Assembly (NCBI GenBank): GCA_963820105.1
Contig: CAWFYI010000001.1
Span: forward strand, 806,001-870,000
Reading direction: 5' to 3'
Origin: CAWFYI01 sp963820105
GTDB lineage: Bacteria > Patescibacteriota > Saccharimonadia > Saccharimonadales > UBA4665
DNA: 64,000 nucleotides
Shown here: positions 8,520 to 14,716 of the stretch, piece by piece
How the letters are laid out: each line of letters opens with the position of its first letter
Position numbering within the stretch: the first letter of the stretch is position 1
Position numbers and translations under genes: made by a program
Notes under the pieces: generated by a model
The model's database searches: none
What the model saw: only the letters and a program-made list of their open reading frames with translations
What the model was told of the DNA's origin: nothing

Positions 8520-9431
8520 TTAGGATTCCGGCGCCATTTCCATTTCCGGCGTCAGCGCCCTGGCCTGGCTATGCGCGTGCAGTGATGGGCGCCCGAATTT
8601 GCGGTTTCGCATTGCCATCGGCAACTTGGAGTAGGCTACGCTGAGCGGATTCACATCGAACGGATGGTGCGGCCGCGCCGCGGAAGCTGCTCCCGGGCCT
8701 GGAAATTCGTGCGCGGCATCGCCAGAAGCTATAGGGGGACGCTCACCGAACACCTCGCGCAAGCCCTCGGTGTAAAGTTCGTCCTGTTCGCTTATCTTGC
8801 GGCCGGTTGCTTCCTCGTACTGCTTCATCAGACCGTGAGCCAACATATAATCCGTTAGCTCGGGGCTGGGACGAGGCGGCTCCGGGCCATCTTTCACGGC
8901 CGCGCCGCGCTTCTGCGCCTCTTCCAGCTTTTGCTGCAGTTCCTCTTGGTGCTTATATTGGGCTATCAGATAAGTCCTCAGATGGCTGTTGATCTGCTCA
9001 AGGTGCTGGTTCTGGCCCTCTTGGTGAGTAACCTGGTCCTTCTTGATCTCGGCCATGCGGAGCTGAACGTGATTTATCAATTTTCTCAGACGCGGCTGGT
9101 TGTAGTTACGAAACTTTAGTTCCCGGTTGCCGGTCGTTATTTTAACGTAGGCTCCGAACACGCGGTGATTATAGTCAATCTCATTAATCATGTCGAAGCG
9201 CAGGTCTTCGACCGTCAGGTAATTGAACGGTTTCTTGTCTATCAGAAGTACGCGCACGTCGGTGGCGACTAGAAGTGCGAAACCGCCTTCGTAAATTCCG
9301 TTGACGCACTCGAATATCTCTTCGTCGGGAAGAATGATGTTTGGAAGTTCCCGGACTTCCGCCCTGCCCCAGGCATGTTCGTTGAACCCTATGCGCTTCA
9401 GCTGGGCTGCTACTGATTGTTGCGTAACCAT
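8520..9431 (-). CDS. PH-domain protein with coiled-coil tail
   Basis: Residues about 40-125 form a bacterial pleckstrin-homology-like domain of the YokE type (Gly-Phe-Ala-Leu-Leu-Val-Ala-Thr-Asp-Val-Arg-Val-Leu-Leu-Ile-Asp-Lys-Lys, later Ile-Thr-Thr-Gly-Asn-Arg-Glu-Leu). A Gln/Glu-rich helical stretch, probably coiled coil, follows at about 130-185, and a Pro/Ala-rich tail ends the protein. I chose the ATG at 9431 because GGAGG lies 8 bases upstream; a GTG at 9455 would add 8 residues. It is divergent from a Crp/Fnr regulator. Function unknown; such domains often bind proteins or membranes. Confidence 0.75.
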   Translation of the reverse strand: MVTQQSVAAQLKRIGFNEHAWGRAEVRELPNIILPDEEIFECVNGIYEGGFALLVATDVRVLLIDKKPFNYLTVEDLRFDMINEIDYNHRVFGAYVKITTGNRELKFRNYNQPRLRKLINHVQLRMAEIKKDQVTHQEGQNQHLEQINSHLRTYLIAQYKHQEELQQKLEEAQKRGAAVKDGPEPPRPSPELTDYMLAHGLMKQYEEATGRKISEQDELYTEGLREVFGERPPIASGDAAHEFPGPGAASAARPHHPFDVNPLSVAYSKLPMAMRNRKFGRPSLHAHSQARALTPEMEMAPES

Positions 9432-9567
9432 TTTGACAACCTCCACTTTCTCCACACTTTGGTTTTTACTCTCTAATGATAGCTAATTACTACATATAGT
9501 GTGGTTAAAATATTAACTAACGCTACGAGAACTTAATCACGGGCCTTATGTGACGATAGACACGTAA

Positions 9568-9597
9568 TTGACACAGAGGGTAGATTTATAACATAAT
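9568..9597 (+). promoter_or_regulatory. Promoter of the Crp/Fnr gene, leaderless type
   Basis: TTGACA (9568-9573) and CATAAT (9592-9597) are 18 bases apart, and the ATG at 9605 follows after 7 bases. No ribosome binding site is present. Confidence 0.65.
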
Positions 9598-9604
9598 TAA
9601 CCTG

Positions 9605-10261
9605 ATGTTAGCCACTCTGAAGCAGACGGCGGAACTGGTGGACTTCTTCAGGCTACACGGAGCCAAACAGACATATAAAAAAGGTGACTTTATCGTAAGA
9701 CCCGGCGAAGCTCCGCCCGGGATTTTTTATATCTACGAAGGGTTGGTCAAGGCCTACGACATAACCAAGTACGAGGAAGAGAACCTACTGATAATCCGCA
9801 AACAGGACGAGATCTTTCCGCTCATTTGGGCCATAACCGGCAAAGAGCGTGCCATAATCTACCGTACCCTGGCCCCTACTGTCACCTGGCGCATCAGCCG
9901 CAAGAAATTCCTCGAATTCATCGGCCAGAACCCTGACGCGTTGGCGCCGCTTCTGGATATGACCATGGAGATGTACCGCCTCCACGGCGAGCGCATACTT
10001 AACCTTGAATACCGTACCGTGCGCGAACGCATCATCTCATTCCTGCTGACCATGAGCCAACGCTTCGGAAACGATACCCGGGAAGGCCTGCTCATCGAAG
10101 TGCCTCTGCGCCACCAGGACATAGCCAGCTCGGTCAATGCCACGCGCGAGACCACCAGCCGCGAAATCGCCGCCCTGGTGCGCAAGGGTCTCATAGACAA
10201 CCGCAACTCCTTTACCTTGCTTAAGAACGTGGATGCCCTGCGCAAGCTTATTTCCAATTAA
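9605..10261 (+). CDS. Crp/Fnr-family transcription regulator
   Basis: The 218-residue protein has the two-domain layout of the family. Residues 15-125 form a cyclic-nucleotide-binding-type beta roll (Lys-Gly-Asp-Phe-Ile-Val-Arg-Pro-Gly-Glu, later Gly-Ile-Phe-Tyr-Ile). The C-terminus is a winged helix with recognition helix around Asn-Ala-Thr-Arg-Glu-Thr-Thr-Ser-Arg-Glu. There are no clustered cysteines, so it is not an Fnr-type iron-sulphur oxygen sensor, and the ligand is unknown. It is convergent with the phosphoribosyltransferase-like gene, overlapping it by 14 bases. Confidence 0.88.
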   Translation: MLATLKQTAELVDFFRLHGAKQTYKKGDFIVRPGEAPPGIFYIYEGLVKAYDITKYEEENLLIIRKQDEIFPLIWAITGKERAIIYRTLAPTVTWRISRKKFLEFIGQNPDALAPLLDMTMEMYRLHGERILNLEYRTVRERIISFLLTMSQRFGNDTREGLLIEVPLRHQDIASSVNATRETTSREIAALVRKGLIDNRNSFTLLKNVDALRKLISN

Positions 10262-10904
10262 GAATTATGCGCTCCAGGATTTTCAGTACCGTTTCGTGAT
10301 CAGGGACGTCTTTCTTGTCATAATAATGATCCGTGTCCCGGTAGTCTGAAAGTACGTTAAGGCAGTATAACTCGTCAGCCAGAACGTGCATGCGATCCAC
10401 TGCTTCCACGCTGGCAAAAGGTACGGCGAATATCAGTTTTTCGATCTCTATCGGTTTTAGAAACTCATAGGCCAGATCAACAGGAAACCCTGTCTTAGCG
10501 CCATCCGTTACTACTATCACGTTGTGCCACTTCAGCAGTTTTTTATCGATGGTGCCCGTGCCGCCAACCAGTTGGTTCATATCATGCATCTTTATCAGTT
10601 TCTGCTGTTCTATATAGCCAAAGTTCTCGCCCGCCAGCTCATTGATTTCCCCATCTGAGTAACTGTGGTTGTAGGACAGTGTGCCGCCGGCGGTGATACC
10701 TGCTATGGCCATCGGCTCCTGCGGTAATTTGATCTCGGCTGACATCATCAATGTCAGGACGCAGTGCAGCTGACTGGCTATCTGGGCGCCGACCATGACT
10801 CCACCGTCATCTACAGCTAGGACGGCGCAGTTCTCGTAGCGATATTTCTTGACAAGCTGAGCCGCGAGCATACGGCCGGCCTGCACGCGCGAAGCAAAGT
10901 ACAT
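10248..10904 (-). CDS. Phosphoribosyltransferase-like protein with altered PRPP loop
   Basis: The 218-residue protein resembles the phosphoribosyltransferase fold. The N-terminus has the pattern Ala-Gly-Arg-Met-Leu-Ala-Ala-Gln-Leu followed by a strand and Asp-Asp-Gly-Gly-Val. The region expected to bind PRPP reads Val-Ile-Val-Val-Thr-Asp-Gly-Ala-Lys-Thr-Gly, where the family normally has two consecutive acidic residues; the first is threonine here. It may therefore have changed activity. ATG at 10904 is preferred to GTG at 10907. The substrate cannot be assigned. Confidence 0.7.
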   Translation of the reverse strand: MYFASRVQAGRMLAAQLVKKYRYENCAVLAVDDGGVMVGAQIASQLHCVLTLMMSAEIKLPQEPMAIAGITAGGTLSYNHSYSDGEINELAGENFGYIEQQKLIKMHDMNQLVGGTGTIDKKLLKWHNVIVVTDGAKTGFPVDLAYEFLKPIEIEKLIFAVPFASVEAVDRMHVLADELYCLNVLSDYRDTDHYYDKKDVPDHETVLKILERIILNWK

Positions 10905-10971
10905 CACCTAAGAGTGTACCACTCACGCTTATGCTTTTACATTTAATGATTGAGTTGAAGAAGGCGCCGGC

Positions 10972-11700
10972 TTATATTTTGCGCATGAAGTAGAAACGCT
11001 CTTTGTTGCCCCGGGCGCCGCTGACCGCGGAATCTGCCTTATCCAGGATGACGAAATGTCGCGTGGCCCACCTTTCGAAATCCTTAAGGATTTCGCGGCG
11101 CATGGCATCATTCTTCACCACCCCTTTGTGTTTGTAAGAACTATTGCGAGCCTCGAACTGCGGTTTTACCATGATTGCCAGCCTGGTCTCAGGGGCGCAA
11201 AGTTTGGCGACATGCGGCAGAATCTTCCTAAGAGAAATGAAAGACACGTCGGCCAGCACGATGTCCGGCCAGCTGCTTAATCCATCTACCTCCCTGATGT
11301 CAGTCTGTTCATGCAGCTCGATCTTCGGATTGCCGCGGAGACTGGGATGCAGCTGGCCGCGGCCTACCTCCACGGCTATGACCTTGGTCGCGCCGTGGCG
11401 CAGGGCGTAATCCGTAAAGCCTCCGGTACTGCTACCGACATCGAGCACTATTTTATCTTTGAAGTCCAGTTTCAGCGCCTGCGCCACGGAGTCCAGCTTG
11501 AGCGCCGCCCGGCTGACGTACTGCTCGGTCGCGGCCCCGCCGCCCAGTTCAACTTTGTCGTCCTCGCCGACCATGAATCCCGGCTTAGCGATAACTTTGC
11601 CGTTAACCTTCACGGCGCCAAGTTTTATATAGCTCTCCGCTTGGCTCCGCGAGCGCACAAGCCCCCGCTTAACCAGACCTTGGTCAAGACGTGTCCTCAT
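10972..11700 (-). CDS. tlyA: TlyA-family rRNA ribose methyltransferase
   Basis: From the ATG at 11700 the protein has 242 residues, close to the usual TlyA length. It starts with an S4 RNA-binding domain (Arg-Leu-Asp-Gln-Gly-Leu-Val-Lys-Arg-Gly-Leu, then Ala-Gly-like Val-Asn-Gly-Lys-Val). An FtsJ-like methyltransferase domain follows with the SAM motif Leu-Asp-Val-Gly-Ser-Ser-Thr-Gly-Gly-Phe-Thr-Asp and the Asp-Val-Ser-Phe-Ile-Ser motif. TlyA enzymes methylate 2'-OH groups of rRNA. The frame is open to a GTG at 11805, but that segment covers a promoter and palindrome on the other strand. Confidence 0.9.
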   Translation of the reverse strand: MRTRLDQGLVKRGLVRSRSQAESYIKLGAVKVNGKVIAKPGFMVGEDDKVELGGGAATEQYVSRAALKLDSVAQALKLDFKDKIVLDVGSSTGGFTDYALRHGATKVIAVEVGRGQLHPSLRGNPKIELHEQTDIREVDGLSSWPDIVLADVSFISLRKILPHVAKLCAPETRLAIMVKPQFEARNSSYKHKGVVKNDAMRREILKDFERWATRHFVILDKADSAVSGARGNKERFYFMRKI

Positions 11701-11742
11701 TGGCTTAAGTCTACCACGCCACTTTATTAACTTATTTAATGT

Positions 11743-11833
11743 CATGGTTGCTATAGTCCTTTTTGCCCTTGCCTTAAAGTGATGCAAAAAGTATGATTTT
11801 TTCACACTAAGTACATCACTTTAAGCAACCATG
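11743..11833. promoter_or_regulatory. Split palindrome and promoter upstream of the ribbon-helix-helix gene
   Basis: CTTAAAGTGATG (11773-11784) is exactly complementary to CATCACTTTAAG (11814-11825). The right arm continues to 11833, and its extension matches CATGGTTGCT at 11743-11752, so the left arm is split by about 20 bases. A plausible promoter, TTGCCT (11769-11774) and TATGAT (11792-11797) with 17-base spacing, lies inside the structure. It is a candidate operator for the downstream DNA-binding protein. Confidence 0.5.
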
Positions 11834-11845
11834 TAGGAGAAAGGT

Positions 11846-12151
11846 ATGAGGAATCTTCCCTCAAAACAAATCAACAACCCAAAGAAAAAGGAAAGGCACA
11901 GATACGGAACCAAAATGAATCGCATAACCATCAGTATTTCAAAAGGCCTGCTGGATATGGTCGACGTGGCCGCCAAAGAAGACTTCACTACCAGGAGCGA
12001 CATTATCCGTATAGCCATACTCTGGTATTTGCGCCCGCAGGGCCGCGACCTCAATCAAGTCGATCCCACCATTATTCTAAAAACTCTGAAACACCGCCAA
12101 GCCCGGGCCGGTATGAAAAAATTGCTAAAAGACGCCGGTCTGCGCGGCTAA
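11846..12151 (+). CDS. Ribbon-helix-helix DNA-binding protein
   Basis: The 101-residue protein has a basic N-terminal arm, then a typical ribbon-helix-helix core at about residues 24-58: strand Asn-Arg-Ile-Thr-Ile-Ser-Ile-Ser, helix Leu-Leu-Asp-Met-Val-Asp, and helix Thr-Arg-Ser-Asp-Ile-Ile-Arg-Ile-Ala. Such proteins bind palindromic operators as dimers. A strong AGGAG six bases before the ATG fixes the start. The inverted repeat upstream suggests autoregulation. It is convergent with efp, overlapping by 4 bases. No toxin partner is adjacent. Confidence 0.8.
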   Translation: MRNLPSKQINNPKKKERHRYGTKMNRITISISKGLLDMVDVAAKEDFTTRSDIIRIAILWYLRPQGRDLNQVDPTIILKTLKHRQARAGMKKLLKDAGLRG

Positions 12152-12714
12152 TCTTTGATGCGCTCGCGGTAGGCACCTGTAGCAGTGTCTACTGACACTA
12201 CGTCGCCCTGCTTTATAAAGGCGGGGACTTTCACACTAATGCCGGTTTCCAGTTTGGCGTCCTTGGTTATTGAAGAGGTGGTGTCGCCCTTTACGGCACC
12301 TTCCGCGTAGGTAACTTTTAACGGCACGTTCTTGGGAAGTTCAAGGCTGATCGGGCGGCCGTTGAAGAATTGCAGCTGGACCTGGTCACCTTCTTTTATG
12401 TACCCGGCATCTTCCCCCACAAGAGTTGCCGGTACTTCAAACTGGTCGAAGGTCTTCTCGTTCATGAAAAAGAAGTTGTTGCCATCATTGTACAGATACT
12501 GGACGGGCTGGGTCGTGACATCGGCGCTATCCAGGGTCTCGTTGCCCTTGAAAGTCTTTTCCAGAACTTTGCCGTCGAGCAGGCTCTTGATGCGCACATT
12601 GACTATGGACCCCCCGCGGCCCATGACCTTCTGCTTGTATTCGACCACTCGGAAAGGCTCGCCCTCCCACTGGAAAAGCGTGCCTTTTTTAAGATCGGTT
12701 ATGCTAAGCGCCAT
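12148..12714 (-). CDS. efp: Elongation factor P
   Basis: The 188-residue protein has the three-domain EF-P layout: KOW-like domain 1, then OB domains 2 and 3 ending in Gly-Ala-Tyr-Arg-Glu-Arg-Ile. EF-P enters stalled ribosomes to help peptide bonds form between prolines. The domain 1 loop reads Lys-Val-Met-Gly-Arg33-Gly-Gly-Ser, so the tip residue is arginine where many bacteria have a modified lysine. It is the last gene of the rpsF-ssb-rpsR cluster, 17 bases after rpsR, and has no clear ribosome binding site. The proline-rich proteins in this window would benefit from it. Confidence 0.93.
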   Translation of the reverse strand: MALSITDLKKGTLFQWEGEPFRVVEYKQKVMGRGGSIVNVRIKSLLDGKVLEKTFKGNETLDSADVTTQPVQYLYNDGNNFFFMNEKTFDQFEVPATLVGEDAGYIKEGDQVQLQFFNGRPISLELPKNVPLKVTYAEGAVKGDTTSSITKDAKLETGISVKVPAFIKQGDVVSVDTATGAYRERIKD

Positions 12715-12731
12715 GACATACCCGTACGCCT

Positions 12732-12935
12732 TTAGTTGCTTGCAACGAACGGTAGCAGCGCGATATGGCGCGCACGTTTGATAGCCACGCTCAGGCGGCG
12801 TTGCTGGCTTTCTGTCAGACCGGTCTTCTTGCGGCTTTCTATCTGCCCGTAGGAATTAACGTATCTCTGCAAGGTCTTGAAATCCTTGTAATCGAAGAAT
12901 GCTACGTCGGTGCGGTGCTTGAATATCTTTGCCAT
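12732..12935 (-). CDS. rpsR: Ribosomal protein S18
   Basis: The 67-residue protein matches S18 along its length: Phe-Phe-Asp-Tyr-Lys-Asp-Phe-Lys-Thr-Leu-Gln-Arg-Tyr-Val, then Gly-Gln-Ile-Glu-Ser-Arg-Lys-Lys-Thr-Gly-Leu and the Arg-Arg-Leu-Ser-Val-Ala-Ile-Lys-Arg-Ala-Arg helix. It is the zinc-free form, without the N-terminal cysteine pair. S18 sits next to S6 on the platform of the small subunit. AAGGAG precedes the ATG, and ssb ends 17 bases upstream. Confidence 0.96.
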   Translation of the reverse strand: MAKIFKHRTDVAFFDYKDFKTLQRYVNSYGQIESRKKTGLTESQQRRLSVAIKRARHIALLPFVASN

Positions 12936-12952
12936 TTAGCTCTCCTTAAGGT

Positions 12953-13483
12953 TTAAAACGGTATGTCGTCCAGATTGATAGGCTCATCGCCTATGTCCTC
13001 TATGACCACATCGTCTTTCTTAGTTTTAGTAGACTTGGCGGCGTTGCCAGGCTTGGGCTTGCCGCTGCCGCCTGAGGACGAGCCATCGGATGATCCGGAT
13101 GCGGCCGGCTCATCACCGCCGTCGGCGCCACCGTCGGCGCCACTATCGCCGCCACGGCTGTCCAGGAAAGTCACGTCGTTGGCCAGTACCTCGACCTTGC
13201 TGCGCTTGTTGCCGTCCTGTTCCCAGGAGCGGGATTGAAGGCGCCCCTGCACTAAGCAGCGCCGGCCCTTGCTCATATATTGCGCTACGCGTTCAGCCAG
13301 GGTAGCCCAGCATACTATGTCTACGAAATCAGTGACTTCCTTCCATTCACCGCTGGCGTCCTTGTAACTGCGGTTCAGCGCCAGGCTGAAACTAGTGACG
13401 TTCTGGCCGGTAGGCGTCTGGCGCAGCTCCGGGTCGCGCGTGAGGTTGCCCATCAATGTTACTTGGTTAAGACTTCGTGCCAT
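12953..13483 (-). CDS. ssb: Single-stranded DNA-binding protein
   Basis: The 176-residue protein begins with an OB-fold domain of about 105 residues (Leu-Asn-Gln-Val-Thr-Leu-Met-Gly-Asn-Leu-Thr-Arg-Asp-Pro-Glu-Leu-Arg). A disordered Gly/Ser/Asp-rich linker follows. The C-terminus ends in the acidic tip Asn-Leu-Asp-Asp-Ile-Pro-Phe, which recruits replication and repair partners. Its place between rpsF and rpsR is the conserved bacterial order. AAGGAG lies 6-8 bases before the start. Confidence 0.96.
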   Translation of the reverse strand: MARSLNQVTLMGNLTRDPELRQTPTGQNVTSFSLALNRSYKDASGEWKEVTDFVDIVCWATLAERVAQYMSKGRRCLVQGRLQSRSWEQDGNKRSKVEVLANDVTFLDSRGGDSGADGGADGGDEPAASGSSDGSSSGGSGKPKPGNAAKSTKTKKDDVVIEDIGDEPINLDDIPF

Positions 13484-13575
13484 AAAAACTCCTTCGCTTT
13501 TACACTCACCCTACCCGCAAGGCCGAATGCCAGTCAAGCAAATGGCTATCCGAAGTTGCAGAGTTTAATGATTTC

Positions 13576-13965
13576 TTAAGATTCTTCATCGTCATTTTCT
13601 TCTTTGTCGTCTTCCTGTTCGCCTCGTTTGGCAGCCTGTTCGGCTTTTTCGGCCTTCAGGGCCTCGGCTTTGGCGATGGCCTTCAGGTCCGGCCGGGTAA
13701 TCAGAAAACGGATAACTTCACCGGTTATGTTTAGGGTGCTCTCAACCTTATTGACGGCCTCTCCAGGCAGTTCTACCGTGTAAAATACGTAGATCGCATG
13801 CTCGCTGCCCTTTATCTTGTAGGCCAGCTTGCGCTTGCCCCAGTTGTCGTCTTTAAGTACCTTACCGCCGTTGTCGGTGACGATTTTTTTGACCCGCTCC
13901 TCGGCTTTACTGAGGTCAACTTCCAAATCCGGATCGTATAAAACCGCGATTTCGTACTGATTCAA
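13576..13965 (-). CDS. rpsF: Ribosomal protein S6
   Basis: The first 95 residues match S6 (Tyr-Glu-Ile-Ala-Val-Leu-Tyr-Asp-Pro-Asp, later Trp-Gly-Lys-Arg-Lys-Leu-Ala-Tyr-Lys-Ile). The tail from about residue 105 is very acidic. The start codon is TTG with a GGAAGGAG site about 10 bases upstream; no ATG is available in that region. It is the first gene of the rpsF-ssb-rpsR-efp group. S6 pairs with S18, and the S6-S18 complex is known to bind its own leader in many bacteria, but I could not show such a structure here. Confidence 0.94.
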   Translation of the reverse strand: MNQYEIAVLYDPDLEVDLSKAEERVKKIVTDNGGKVLKDDNWGKRKLAYKIKGSEHAIYVFYTVELPGEAVNKVESTLNITGEVIRFLITRPDLKAIAKAEALKAEKAEQAAKRGEQEDDKEENDDEES

Positions 13966-14061
13966 AACTCTCGCTCCTTCCTTCGGTTAAAGCCTACACT
14001 CACTAGGGGATGTAAGCTGAAGATTATAGTAGTTGAATTGTACCTGAATCACCCCTGTTCG

Positions 14062-14673
14062 TCAAGTGAGATGGGGCGGAACCTCATAAGATGGGCCAAA
14101 ACCCGGTGCTCGCGGCTGAGGTGGATCATCCGGTCCGCGACCTGCATCGAGAAGGTCATGACTCTTATTTCGAAGAAGTTCAGCAAGCGGTATAAGGGGG
14201 TCGTTCATATCTATTAGTCCGTCCGTTTCGGTATCTCCCAAGACACGAGGGCCCTGTAATGTCATTACGCTCTCGATGGTTCCATCGCTAGGTGCTAAAG
14301 CCCAAGGTTCACCAATTACAGCCTCAAACAAACCGTCAGGTGCTACTTCGGATATTTCAATAGGGTTGATATCTGTGCCGTCTCCGACACCGAAGCGTCC
14401 AGTTTCAGTATTGAGTGGTGGCAAGAACGCTACCACGCCCGCCCCTACAGCCACACGTTTGCCACTACTCATCGCAAGGACAGAACACATCCATTCATCA
14501 TTAGGGTTTGTTATGTCTGAATCCCATCCAACACGTTGGCCTTTAACCCGCCATAACCTGGCTACACTGCCCTTAAATATTATCTTTTCAAAATCTTGCT
14601 GGGGATCGCCGTCGATAGCATGCTCAACTGCTTCAATAGGTTGGGGCTGGGGTGTTTGTGTTTGTTCGGACAT
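14062..14673 (-). CDS. Hypothetical protein, 203 residues
   Basis: I do not recognise this cytosolic protein. The N-terminus is Gln/Pro-rich, the middle has many short strands and glycines, and the C-terminus is Pro-rich, which suggests a small beta domain with disordered ends. An upstream ATG at 14760 would overlap ftsK; I prefer 14673, which lies 9 bases after an excellent promoter. Confidence 0.6.
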   Translation of the reverse strand: MSEQTQTPQPQPIEAVEHAIDGDPQQDFEKIIFKGSVARLWRVKGQRVGWDSDITNPNDEWMCSVLAMSSGKRVAVGAGVVAFLPPLNTETGRFGVGDGTDINPIEISEVAPDGLFEAVIGEPWALAPSDGTIESVMTLQGPRVLGDTETDGLIDMNDPLIPLAELLRNKSHDLLDAGRGPDDPPQPRAPGFGPSYEVPPHLT

Positions 14674-14682
14674 TTGCTTAAA

Positions 14683-14711
14683 AGTATACTCTATAGTGTG
14701 TAGTTTGTCAA
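14683..14711 (-). promoter_or_regulatory. Near-consensus promoter of the 203-residue gene, leaderless type
   Basis: TTGACA (14706-14711) and TATACT (14683-14688) are exactly 17 bases apart on the minus strand. The ATG begins 9 bases after the -10. The spacer starts with AACTACA and ends with GAG, identical to the promoter at 17639-17667. Confidence 0.75.
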
Positions 14712-14716
14712 ATAGA

